64,000 nucleotides of DNA from CAWDMW01 sp963803575 (lineage in GTDB: Bacteria; Pseudomonadota; Alphaproteobacteria; Rickettsiales; UBA998): contig CAWDMW010000001.1 in NCBI GenBank assembly GCA_963803575.1, positions 1 through 64,000 of the forward strand, in the 5' to 3' direction. Each line of letters begins with the position of its first letter. Position 1 is the stretch's first letter. The notes under the pieces were generated by a model. It had not been told where the DNA came from, did no database searches, and saw nothing but the letters and a program-made list of their open reading frames with translations. The position numbers and the translations under genes were made by a program. Shown piece by piece: positions 53,365 through 62,167 of the stretch.

Positions 53365-54480
53365 TTATATATTGCTACCATACTTCAACCGGCTTTCCAT
53401 AAAACCCAATTCAGTTACGGGATTCATGGCCAGCACCTGATGACGAAACTGGTTGTAACTCTCATAAATACGTTTGTTAATGTCCCCTTCTGTGGATACG
53501 GCATATGTCACGTCATTTGCCAAATTAAATACGCGTTCCAGTATATCCTCAGGATACTTACCAATTGTCAAGCCTTGAATATGTTGCAATTTTGCAAATG
53601 CACTCACATTATGAGCAAAATACTCTGAAGTCATCAGCATCGTTTCGGTTGCACAAGCCGCCTTCACAATACGTTTCAGGTCGGGTTCCAGCCCATCATA
53701 CGCCGGGCGATGTATCATTAATTCCAGTGCCGCGCCGCCTTCATGAAAGCCGGGGCCGTAATAATAATTGGCAATACGATGAAAACCAAATGCCATATCA
53801 TTCCACGGGCCTACCCACTCCAGCGCGTCAATCACGCCTTGCTGAAGCGAAGTGTAGAGTTCACCGCCGGGAATGGTTTGTGGGTTAGCCCCTAGCTTAG
53901 CCATGATTTCTCCAGCTAATCCCGGCATACGAATCTTTAGACCTTTGAGGTCATCAACTGAGTGTAGAGGCTTATTATACCATCCACCCATTTGTGTACC
54001 CGTGTTACCTGCAGGGAATGAGACAAGGCCGAACTGGCCGTAAAGTTCATGCATTAACTTCAATCCACCCCCATAATACATCCATGCCTGATGTTCCTGC
54101 GCGGTCAGTCCACCCGGAACAGCACAGAAGAAAGCAAACGCACGATTTTTCGGTAGCCAGTAATAAGGGGCGGCGTGCGCCATTTCGATGGAACCATTGG
54201 CGCAGGCATCAAACACACCAAGTGCCGGCACCAGCTCCCCTGCCCCATAAGCAGCAACCTGCAAACGGCCTCCAGACATCACGGTAATGCGTTCTGCCAG
54301 CCGTGTGGCACCGGTGCCAAGGCCGGGCAATAATTTTGGCCAGGTCATCGCCATGCGCCATTTTTTCACAGGCGAAATGATAGCTGGCGCAACGGGTTTA
54401 GCCAGTGCTGCGTGACTTACCACTGATCCAGCCAGTAAAGCGCCACCTGTTTGCAGAAACGTACGACGTGAATGTTTCAT
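53365..54480 (-). CDS. TRAP-type substrate-binding protein, TakP/DctP family
   Basis: 371 residues. A twin-arginine signal (HSRRTFLQTGGALLAGSVVS) sends it folded to the periplasm. The mature part has KIRMPGLAGEIMAKLGANPQ, then IPGGELYTSLQQGVIDALEW, the family's carboxylate-binding Arg region and dimer helix. TakP-like proteins bind 2-oxoacids or other monocarboxylates. The gene is 4 nt downstream of an SLC13 permease, and no DctQ or DctM is adjacent, which is unusual for TRAP systems. Confidence 0.9.
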   Translation of the reverse strand: MKHSRRTFLQTGGALLAGSVVSHAALAKPVAPAIISPVKKWRMAMTWPKLLPGLGTGATRLAERITVMSGGRLQVAAYGAGELVPALGVFDACANGSIEMAHAAPYYWLPKNRAFAFFCAVPGGLTAQEHQAWMYYGGGLKLMHELYGQFGLVSFPAGNTGTQMGGWYNKPLHSVDDLKGLKIRMPGLAGEIMAKLGANPQTIPGGELYTSLQQGVIDALEWVGPWNDMAFGFHRIANYYYGPGFHEGGAALELMIHRPAYDGLEPDLKRIVKAACATETMLMTSEYFAHNVSAFAKLQHIQGLTIGKYPEDILERVFNLANDVTYAVSTEGDINKRIYESYNQFRHQVLAMNPVTELGFMESRLKYGSNI

Positions 54481-54484
54481 ACCG

Positions 54485-56377
54485 CTAAAAAGATGCCAAC
54501 GTTAACATAGGAATACCATCTCCATACACGATGAACGCATATAACGTATAGACTACCCACACAACAATCGTTAACGGTATACCGGCACGAAGATAGTCAC
54601 TGAAACTATAGCAGCCCGGCCCCATGACCAGCAAATTTGTTTGATAACCTATTGGGGACGCAAAAGAACAACAATTCGTGGCAAATAACACAGCGAATAC
54701 GAACATTTCTACAGGCACATTCAGGGTGACAGCTGTACTAACCGCGATGGGAGTAAAAATTAATGCTGCGGCATTATTGCTTAGGACATTGGTCATCACA
54801 GCCATCAACCCAAACATGGCAGACATCACCCATACAGGATGTACCCCGCTCATTGCACCAATTAATGTTTCCGCTAAAAACACCGCGCCGCCTGTAACCT
54901 GCAACGCGCTGGCCATAGCCATACCCGCCGTTACTAACAAAATGATCTGGGTATCAATAGCACGCAATGCCTGCCTCGCCGTTAAACATCCGGCAAAAAT
55001 AGCCGCTGTTGCACCGAATAAGGCACCAATATAGACCGGCCAGACATCAAACGCTGCCAACCCAATGACAGTGGCAAAAATAAGGTTTGCACGACGTGCC
55101 AGTTTACGCGAAGGCAGTTCACGTCGTGACCATTCCATCAACATCATATCTTTATTATTACGGATCGCTTCAATATGTTCTCTGGTACCCATCACCATTA
55201 ACACATCACCAGCAGCCAGAGAACTTTCTGTCATACGCGTATTAATCATACGGGAACGCCGCTGCAACCCAATGACGGTACAATGGTGGTGATGATAAAA
55301 ACCAATCTGCTCAACTGTTTGTCCAATCATCTTGGAAGCCGGAGCAATCAATACTTCTACCATCGTCAGGCTATCTGCCTCCGTCTGTGCATGGGATGAT
55401 AAATCTGCATTCAACGCACCTATTTTACCCAATGATCGTTTATCTTCATCTGATACAAGCTTGACTAATGACTCTTTTGTGACGGTAACAACCAATACAT
55501 CAAAGGGTTTAACGGCCAAATTATCATCGAAGGGCGGTAGATACGCATGTTCGCGTCGTTGTAACATCCTTACGGAATATTTTTCTTCTCCAAATAAATT
55601 GGGATCCGTCAGGCTTTTTCCAACTAATGCTGATTTAACGGGTATCTCAAGTTGCACCACAAATTCTTTATTATCGTCTCCCATCACGTCGCTTGCAAGT
55701 GGCGCATGGCTGGGTAAGAAGCGCGGCAAAATCAACAGCACATAGGCAAATCCTATGGCTGCAATGATGCTACCTGGCACCACAAAGTCAAACATGCCCA
55801 GTGGCGCGCGACCAAGTGATTCCAATGCACCGGAAATAATCAGGTTAGTCGAGGAACCGATCAGCACCGTTGTTCCCCCCAAAATAGAAACATACGACAA
55901 AGGAATCATGACCTTTGATGCGGATAAGTTAATTTTCTTGGCGATAGCCAGCATGATGGGGATGAAAATCACTACGGCAGGCGTATTATTCATAAAGGCG
56001 CTAATTACCATTACCACCAGCAATGATGCGGCAATAGCCAACCAGTAAAAAGAACCAAACACCCGAAAAATCCACTGTGTGACAATTTCCAGTGAACCGG
56101 TATTCACAATTGCCTGACCAAGCACAAGCAAGGCAATTACCGCAATGAGCGCCGGATTCGCTAGCCCTTCCAAAAACACTGACGGATTGATAGCAGTCTG
56201 ATCGCTTCCTGTGTACGGAAGTGCATAAAACAGCCCAATGACGGCAAGCAGGATACTGATAGAGACGGCCTCAAGCGAGTATTTATCTGAGGCAAATGCT
56301 ATTACAGCCAGCAGGATAATTCCGAGTACCGCCCATAGATGGAATGTTGCAGGCAACGTTAATGCCAGTGATTCCAT
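54485..56377 (-). CDS. SLC13 (DASS)-family permease with two RCK_C domains
   Basis: 630 residues. Two blocks of membrane helices flank a cytoplasmic insert of two TrkA_C/RCK_C domains (about residues 225-400; VKSALVGKSLTDPNLFGEEK and APASKMIGQTVEQIGF). Typical SLC13 elements are STNLIISGALESLGRAPLGM and the second hairpin MFGLMAVMTNVLSNNAAALI. It is probably a sodium-coupled carboxylate or sulfate transporter gated by a ligand on the RCK domains. Cotranscribed with a TRAP-type binding protein. Confidence 0.9.
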   Translation of the reverse strand: MESLALTLPATFHLWAVLGIILLAVIAFASDKYSLEAVSISILLAVIGLFYALPYTGSDQTAINPSVFLEGLANPALIAVIALLVLGQAIVNTGSLEIVTQWIFRVFGSFYWLAIAASLLVVMVISAFMNNTPAVVIFIPIMLAIAKKINLSASKVMIPLSYVSILGGTTVLIGSSTNLIISGALESLGRAPLGMFDFVVPGSIIAAIGFAYVLLILPRFLPSHAPLASDVMGDDNKEFVVQLEIPVKSALVGKSLTDPNLFGEEKYSVRMLQRREHAYLPPFDDNLAVKPFDVLVVTVTKESLVKLVSDEDKRSLGKIGALNADLSSHAQTEADSLTMVEVLIAPASKMIGQTVEQIGFYHHHHCTVIGLQRRSRMINTRMTESSLAAGDVLMVMGTREHIEAIRNNKDMMLMEWSRRELPSRKLARRANLIFATVIGLAAFDVWPVYIGALFGATAAIFAGCLTARQALRAIDTQIILLVTAGMAMASALQVTGGAVFLAETLIGAMSGVHPVWVMSAMFGLMAVMTNVLSNNAAALIFTPIAVSTAVTLNVPVEMFVFAVLFATNCCSFASPIGYQTNLLVMGPGCYSFSDYLRAGIPLTIVVWVVYTLYAFIVYGDGIPMLTLASF

Positions 56378-56540
56378 AGATATATTACCTTCATATGTTA
56401 TTACTCTGATTCAAGCTGACTCTATATCCTTTCTACCATATAAAGTCACTGATGAAAACGCAATGGAAGGAGCCGGCTAAACCTGTATTACGAATGGTAG
56501 AATTTAATAATTGGTTAGCTATCACTCTATTTGCTTGCAA

Positions 56541-56573
56541 TAGTTATTAAAGATAGTTATTAAAGATAGTTAT
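56541..56573 (+). repeat. Tandem 13-bp repeat
   Basis: Two and a half copies of TAGTTATTAAAGA (56541-56553, 56554-56566, partial to 56573) just before a small ORF. Copy number may vary. Confidence 0.8.
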
Positions 56574-56606
56574 GTTGGCTACGTTTTTTAGTTATGGATA
56601 AATAGC

Positions 56607-56804
56607 ATGATGTTTGCTGTATACCACGACCCTTCCGGGAAACTTGAGGCTTGTGCGCTTGCAAGAATGAGTTCGGGATCCATGGAAATTTACCTGGCCA
56701 ACTTTGGATGCGGATTAGGCGCAAAATCTGGTCAGTTTTACAGAATCGAGGCTTCATCGCCTGAAAATGCTTTATCAAAATACCGAAAACAAACCGGTAA
56801 ATAG
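56607..56804 (+). CDS. Small hypothetical protein
   Basis: 65 residues, unrecognised. The C-terminal part GQFYRIEASSPENALSKYRK looks like a small alpha/beta protein with YRIEASSPENA, a pattern seen in several short domains. No ribosome binding site is obvious before the ATG, but a strong terminator follows 6 nt after the stop, which supports a transcribed gene. An antisense frame covers the same stretch but looks less protein-like. Confidence 0.5.
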   Translation: MMFAVYHDPSGKLEACALARMSSGSMEIYLANFGCGLGAKSGQFYRIEASSPENALSKYRKQTGK

Positions 56805-56809
56805 CACTT

Positions 56810-56858
56810 CTGCCCTTTATGAACCTACCCTTAGGCTTATAAAGGGCAGCTCTTTTTC
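56810..56858 (+). terminator. Rho-independent terminator
   Basis: Perfect 11-bp arms CTGCCCTTTAT (56810-56820) and ATAAAGGGCAG (56839-56849) with an 18-nt loop, followed by CTCTTTTTC. It ends the small hypothetical gene. Confidence 0.8.
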
Positions 56859-56963
56859 AATAGTGATACTGCAAACTAAGAATTTACTTTTGTATGATAT
56901 GACTTTATATACAGCATAACTATGACACAGGTTATCTCTCTTAGAACTGCACAGCAAGGCGTT

Positions 56964-57638
56964 ATGAAAAAGGAATATACTCCGGCTACGGAAACCGGCG
57001 GTTTTCGCCGTGGGTTTATGTTCGTCTTATCTTCTCCCTCTGGTGCAGGCAAAACCACGCTTTCCCGTCACCTGCTTGAGCAAGAGAATAGCGTGAAGAT
57101 GTCTGTTTCTGTCACAACCCGTGACAAGCGCCCGGGTGAAGTGGATGGAGAACATTACTTCTTTAGCACACGCGCGGCGTTTGACCATATGGCGCAGACA
57201 GATGAACTGTTGGAACACGCCACCGTTTTTAACCGCTCTTACGGCACCCCGGCGGCGTTTGTAAATCAGTCGCTGGATGCAGGCATTGACGTATTGTTTG
57301 ATATTGACTGGCAAGGGACACGTCAGCTTCGTGAGAAATGTCGCGATGATTTGGTTAGCGTCTTTATTTTGCCCCCTTCCATGCAGGAGCTGGAAACACG
57401 TTTGCGCAACCGCGCCCAAGACAGCGATGAGACGGTACGTTTTCGCATGGAGCGTGCTGCTGCGGAAATATCGCACTGGGAAGAATATGATTATGTCGTA
57501 GTAAATCGTGATTTAGATAAGACACTTTCACGTATTACCAGCATTCTTCATGCAGAACGCCGTCGTCGCCAGCGTCAAACCACGCTGAACCATTTTGTAG
57601 ACGGGCTGTTTGACGAAGCCAAAACACTGGGTTACTAA
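56964..57638 (+). CDS. gmk: Guanylate kinase
   Basis: 224 residues from the ATG at 56964, preceded by GCAAGG; an in-frame ATG at 56922 would add 14. The P loop is FVLSSPSGAGKTTLS, with the GMP-binding SVSVTTRDKRPGEVDGEHYF and the FNRSYGTPAAFV segment. It phosphorylates GMP to GDP. The gene is followed by valS about 55 bp later on the same strand. Confidence 0.94.
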   Translation: MKKEYTPATETGGFRRGFMFVLSSPSGAGKTTLSRHLLEQENSVKMSVSVTTRDKRPGEVDGEHYFFSTRAAFDHMAQTDELLEHATVFNRSYGTPAAFVNQSLDAGIDVLFDIDWQGTRQLREKCRDDLVSVFILPPSMQELETRLRNRAQDSDETVRFRMERAAAEISHWEEYDYVVVNRDLDKTLSRITSILHAERRRRQRQTTLNHFVDGLFDEAKTLGY

Positions 57639-57692
57639 AACCTGCCAGATTGCTTTGACTCTGACTGTGTTATACGGCATTATCCCAAAGCT

Positions 57693-60203
57693 ATGACTGA
57701 ATTACCCAAACGCTATAACCATAAAGACCGTGAGCCTTACTGGCAACAATATTGGCAGGAACAAGGCACCTATCACTGGCAGGGAAATGCCACACGTGAC
57801 AACACCTATGTGATAGACACGCCCCCACCCACCGTTTCTGGTGTGCTGCATATGGGGCATATTTTCAGCTATACCCATGCAGATTTTATTGCCCGCTACC
57901 AACGGATGAAGGGCAAAGATGTGTTCTATCCGATGGGGTTTGATGATAACGGATTACCAACCGAACGGCTGGTGGAAAAGTTACGCAAGAAACGTGCCTC
58001 TGATTATGACTCGCGTGAGGCATTCATTGAAGTATGTCAGGAAGTCTCACAGGAAGCACGCCTGGAATTTCGCAAGCTTTTCACGTCTACTGCCTTGTCT
58101 GTAGACTGGCGGCAGGAATACCATACCATCAGTGATGACGTGCGCCGTCTGTCACAGCAATCCTTTCTGGACTTGCATGGCAATGGGCATATTTACCGTA
58201 AATTACGCCCTACATTATGGGATCCGGTGGATCAAACCGCGATTGCTCAGGCGGAAGTAGAAGATAAGGAGCTGGAAGGTAGCTTTAATGATATTCGCTT
58301 TGCTGTGGATGACTCGGATGAATCCTTTGTGATTGGCACCACCCGCCCAGAGTTGTTGCCTGCATGTGTGGGGATCTTCTATCACCCTGATGATGCGCGG
58401 TATCAGCATCTCAAAGGTCAGAGTGCTATTACCCCGCTTTTTGGCGTGCGTGTTCCTGTTTTGGAGGATGACACGGTGGAGCCAGATAAAGGAACGGGCA
58501 TCATGATGTGCTGTACGTTTGGTGACGAAGCAGACATTGAAAAATGGCAAAAGCATGACCTAGAGACACGGATTATTGTCAACCAGTATGGTAAATTATA
58601 TGATGTGTCCGACGCATTAAATGGCTTAAGAGTCAAAGCGGCGCGCGCTGCTATCATTGACATGCTGCGTGACTCGGGTGATCTGGTGCAGTCTACCCCC
58701 ATCACTCATGCCGTGCCATGTGCAGAACGTTCAGGCGCACCACTGGAAATTTTGCCGACCATGCAATGGTACGTCAATATCTCCGATTGCAAAGATGCCC
58801 TTAAAACGCAATCCAAAGCCTGCAACTGGAACCCGGCGTGGATGGAAAAGCGTATGGAGCAGTGGATTGACGGCATTAATCAGGATTGGTGTATCTCACG
58901 CCAGCGTTATTATGGCGTCCCCTTCCCTGCATGGTATTCCAAACGCGCAGGCGAAGAAGGCAAGTTGTTGTTGGCAGAGCCAGACCAATTGCCTGTTAAT
59001 CCGTTAATAGACTTGCCAAAAGGATACACTGCTGATGAAGTGGAACCTGATGCAGATGTGATGGATACCTGGGCAACCAGCTCACTTTCCCCCCATATTA
59101 ACGCACAAGGGATTACATCAGACATTACAGATGATACCACTCGATTTGATGCCCTATATCCAGCAGATTTGCGGCCACAAGCTCACGAAATCATCCGAAG
59201 CTGGGCGTTTTATACGTTGGCGAAGTCATATCTGCATAACAACCAAGTGCCATGGCACAACCTCATGATCTCTGGGTGGTGTCTGGCATCTGATAAAACC
59301 AAAATGTCAAAGTCCAAAGGCAATGTGGTTACACCTGTGGCACTGATTGAAGAAAAAGGCACGGATGCGGTACGGTATTGGGCATCCACGGCAAAGCTTG
59401 GCACCGACACAGCATTTTCAGAAGATTTACTGAAAATCGGCAATAAGCTGGTGACGAAGTTGTGGAATGCATCTAAATTTGCTGCACTACATCTGGAGCA
59501 TATAGATACGCCATCTATGACGGCGGCTGAGGCAGTAGAGCAAGGGCTGATAACAGAACCGCTGGATAGATGGATACTTTCAATAACTAACGTTGTTATA
59601 TTCCAGTATAATATAGCTTTTCATATATACGATTACGCTGGAGCAAGAAATATAGCAGAGCAGCTATTCTGGAACGGTTTTTGCGACAACTATCTAGAGC
59701 TAGTAAAATCTCGTGCATACGGCAATATGGGGCAAGCCGCTCAACGATCTGCATGTTACACCATATGGTATGTCTTAAATGTGTTACTCAAACTGTTTGC
59801 TCCGTTTGTACCACATATCACTGAAGAACTTTATAGCAATATATATCCGCAGGAATATGCTAAGTACGGGTCTATTCATGCTCGTGGAACAATGCCTCAG
59901 CCCGAAGATCAGAATTTCCCATTCCACTTAGAATCAAGAGATATAGGAAGAAACACAGTTGCTATACTCGAACTCATCCGAAAAGCAAAGTCAGATAAAG
60001 GGTTATCTATCAAATATCCCATAGATAAGCTAAGCGTCACTGGCATTACCGCTAATTCTCTTCCCGCCGACTTAGCAGCAGCGGGTAACGTTGGCCATAT
60101 TGAATATACAGATTCCATATCGGCAGATACGCTACAGCTTAGCTATGACGATGACGCTATTGCTATTGGGGTCACCTTTGCTGACCAGCCAGACGTGGCA
60201 TAA
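57693..60203 (+). CDS. valS: Valyl-tRNA synthetase, archaeal/rickettsial type
   Basis: 836 residues, shorter than the E. coli enzyme. The HIGH motif reads HMGH within DTPPPTVSGVLHMGHIFSYT. GFDDNGLPTERLVEKLRKK is typical of the archaeal-like ValRS that Rickettsia carries. The editing domain has GTTRPELLPACVGIFYHPDD and the KMSKS loop KMSKSKGNVV. Codon use changes in about 59570-60080 (many ATA and AGA codons, Leu/Ile AT-rich), although the protein stays in frame and family-like. lipB starts on the next base. Confidence 0.95.
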   Translation: MTELPKRYNHKDREPYWQQYWQEQGTYHWQGNATRDNTYVIDTPPPTVSGVLHMGHIFSYTHADFIARYQRMKGKDVFYPMGFDDNGLPTERLVEKLRKKRASDYDSREAFIEVCQEVSQEARLEFRKLFTSTALSVDWRQEYHTISDDVRRLSQQSFLDLHGNGHIYRKLRPTLWDPVDQTAIAQAEVEDKELEGSFNDIRFAVDDSDESFVIGTTRPELLPACVGIFYHPDDARYQHLKGQSAITPLFGVRVPVLEDDTVEPDKGTGIMMCCTFGDEADIEKWQKHDLETRIIVNQYGKLYDVSDALNGLRVKAARAAIIDMLRDSGDLVQSTPITHAVPCAERSGAPLEILPTMQWYVNISDCKDALKTQSKACNWNPAWMEKRMEQWIDGINQDWCISRQRYYGVPFPAWYSKRAGEEGKLLLAEPDQLPVNPLIDLPKGYTADEVEPDADVMDTWATSSLSPHINAQGITSDITDDTTRFDALYPADLRPQAHEIIRSWAFYTLAKSYLHNNQVPWHNLMISGWCLASDKTKMSKSKGNVVTPVALIEEKGTDAVRYWASTAKLGTDTAFSEDLLKIGNKLVTKLWNASKFAALHLEHIDTPSMTAAEAVEQGLITEPLDRWILSITNVVIFQYNIAFHIYDYAGARNIAEQLFWNGFCDNYLELVKSRAYGNMGQAAQRSACYTIWYVLNVLLKLFAPFVPHITEELYSNIYPQEYAKYGSIHARGTMPQPEDQNFPFHLESRDIGRNTVAILELIRKAKSDKGLSIKYPIDKLSVTGITANSLPADLAAAGNVGHIEYTDSISADTLQLSYDDDAIAIGVTFADQPDVA

Positions 60204-60848
60204 ATGGAATGGTGCGCTAGCAAAGGACTGACACAGTATGATGCAGCCATTGCCCATATGCAACAGCGTGTGGTGGGCATTGCTGACGGCAGCACGTCCG
60301 AACAACTCTGGTTGGTGGAGCATCCACCTCTTTATACAGCGGGAACGTCTGCCAAAGCAACGGACTTACTAGATACGCGCTTTCCTGTCCATGATACGGG
60401 ACGCGGTGGTCAATACACCTATCACGGGCATGGACAGCGTGTGGTGTACGTCATGCTCAACCTCAAACAACGATACGCTCCCAATGTGCCAGACATACGC
60501 CATTTTGTGCGTACATTAGAGCAATGGATTATTGATACACTTGCTGAGTTTGGCATTAAAGGAGAACGGCGCGAGGGGCGCGTGGGTATATGGGTTGCAC
60601 ATGATGGTACCGAATCCAAAATTGCTGCATTAGGTGTGCGCATCTCACGGGGGGTAAGCTATCATGGGATTGCTATCAACGTGTCACCGGATTTATCGCA
60701 TTATAGCGGTATTATTCCCTGCGGCATCTCACAATATGGTGTGACGTCTATGAAGGCACTAGGCGCAAAAGCCACGTTGACAGAAATTGATCACACATTA
60801 CAACGGCATTGTCCTTTTTGTAACATGCATGATATGATGTTGCGGTAA
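60204..60848 (+). CDS. lipB: Octanoyltransferase (lipoyl synthesis)
   Basis: 214 residues. It moves octanoate from acyl carrier protein to lipoyl domains. Conserved parts are EHPPLYTAGTSAKATDLL, the GRGGQYTYHGHGQRVVYVML block, the catalytic Lys in ESKIAALGVRISRGVSYHG and catalytic Cys in IIPCGISQYGVTSM. The ATG follows the valS stop without a gap, so translation is coupled. Confidence 0.95.
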   Translation: MEWCASKGLTQYDAAIAHMQQRVVGIADGSTSEQLWLVEHPPLYTAGTSAKATDLLDTRFPVHDTGRGGQYTYHGHGQRVVYVMLNLKQRYAPNVPDIRHFVRTLEQWIIDTLAEFGIKGERREGRVGIWVAHDGTESKIAALGVRISRGVSYHGIAINVSPDLSHYSGIIPCGISQYGVTSMKALGAKATLTEIDHTLQRHCPFCNMHDMMLR

Positions 60849-60906
60849 TGGTTTCTACATAGTTAGCTTATACCATGAACGCTATTATCAGATCGGCATC
60901 CTTACT

Positions 60907-62133
60907 ATGTTCATAAGACCACTCTTTTTACTTTCCTGCACCTGCCTTTGCTTGAACGCACCTCACGTTGCCGCGCAAACGACTATGTCAGGCTATCAAG
61001 GATACGTTCCTAAACAGGCAACATCTTCCTATCGTCACTCTATTCGCCAGCGGCCCAGATCCAGCCAGACGGTTGCTCCTCCTGTTGCAACAACGATGCA
61101 GCAATCAACACGCAGGGTTATAACTCAACCTCAGCCTGACCATCAGAGAAAACCACAAGCAGCAATATCTCCACGAAAAGCCACGCCGCCCGAGATACCA
61201 TCACGGAGTAACCCGGCATGGGAAAAGTTTGTGCCACGCAACGTAGCTATGATGCGGGAATCTTCTACAATTTATGCACGCACTTTTGCCGGATACCGCC
61301 AGCAAGACGTGGAATTTAAAAATACTGTCTCTGTGCCACTTGTGCAATCTAGCAACAATTCCGGTATCGACTGGTCAGGGATTGGAATGTATGAAGTAGG
61401 CGCAGAAGTTGAGTATACTCATCCCGATGGCTGGCTGAAACATGTTCAGGCGGATGCTTTGGTAAGTTATGCAAACACCATTACGGATGCGAAAGAAGAC
61501 TTTGCTTTTGCTAACGCGGCACCTACAGAAGATGATGTTCCGGTTACCTTTAGCGGTGAGGGAAAAGCGGAGGCCATGCAGGCGAAATTTGCACTGGGGT
61601 ATCAGTTTGACATAGGGCAACTATTTCATCCTGCCAACACCAGACAATATAGCTGGGCAACCCCAGTTGCCGGATATGCTTACCAAACATTAGACTTAGA
61701 TGTAGGAATACCCGCGCAAACCCTGTCTGATGGAAACGTACTACCTTCCACCATGCGTCAATATAACAGCACCATGAAAAGCCCATTCATTGGCGTTAAA
61801 GCAGGTACACGCACGAAAGAACATCGCTTTCAGTTTCGTGGAGAAGTACATTATGCAGACTATGAAGCAGACATAGCGTTCTCTGCACCAAATGCCACAC
61901 CTCTTCGTCTACCCTTTGCAGGTGATGCTATTGGGTTTCAGCTTGGTGCAGATTATAGTTATTTCATCACAGAGAGTCTGGCACTTAATATGAATGCAGA
62001 TTACCATAATTGGGGGCTCGACGGTGAAATCACCTCCAGCACGTCTGTAAATGGTTTGGTTATTGATAGTAACCTTGATGAGGTAGAGCTAAACTCACAA
62101 GCCTACCGCGTAGGAGTTGCCTACGCATTCTAA
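60907..62133 (+). CDS. Outer membrane beta-barrel protein
   Basis: 408 residues. A signal peptide (LFLLSCTCLCLNAPHVAAQ) is followed by a Pro/Gln/Arg-rich periplasmic linker (about 25-95) and a barrel of about 300 residues with alternating strands such as ARTFAGYRQQDVEFKNTVSV and MYEVGAEVEYTHPDGWLKHV. The C terminus ends YRVGVAYAF, the terminal aromatic required by the Bam machine. It is not confidently an omptin or porin; function unknown. It starts about 55 bp after lipB. Confidence 0.8.
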   Translation: MFIRPLFLLSCTCLCLNAPHVAAQTTMSGYQGYVPKQATSSYRHSIRQRPRSSQTVAPPVATTMQQSTRRVITQPQPDHQRKPQAAISPRKATPPEIPSRSNPAWEKFVPRNVAMMRESSTIYARTFAGYRQQDVEFKNTVSVPLVQSSNNSGIDWSGIGMYEVGAEVEYTHPDGWLKHVQADALVSYANTITDAKEDFAFANAAPTEDDVPVTFSGEGKAEAMQAKFALGYQFDIGQLFHPANTRQYSWATPVAGYAYQTLDLDVGIPAQTLSDGNVLPSTMRQYNSTMKSPFIGVKAGTRTKEHRFQFRGEVHYADYEADIAFSAPNATPLRLPFAGDAIGFQLGADYSYFITESLALNMNADYHNWGLDGEITSSTSVNGLVIDSNLDEVELNSQAYRVGVAYAF

Positions 62134-62167
62134 TCTGGTCTTTTACCCGGGCATGTGATATTTATGC

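Noticed and set aside
53287..53628. 113-residue plus-strand frame overlapping the TRAP binding protein gene
   Set aside because: Its second part is the antisense of a clearly coding region and the protein has no family-like features; the hydrophobic start lies in AT-rich intergenic DNA.
56560..56778. 72-residue minus-strand frame opposite the small gene at 56607
   Set aside because: The plus-strand frame is more protein-like and ends just before a strong plus-strand terminator.
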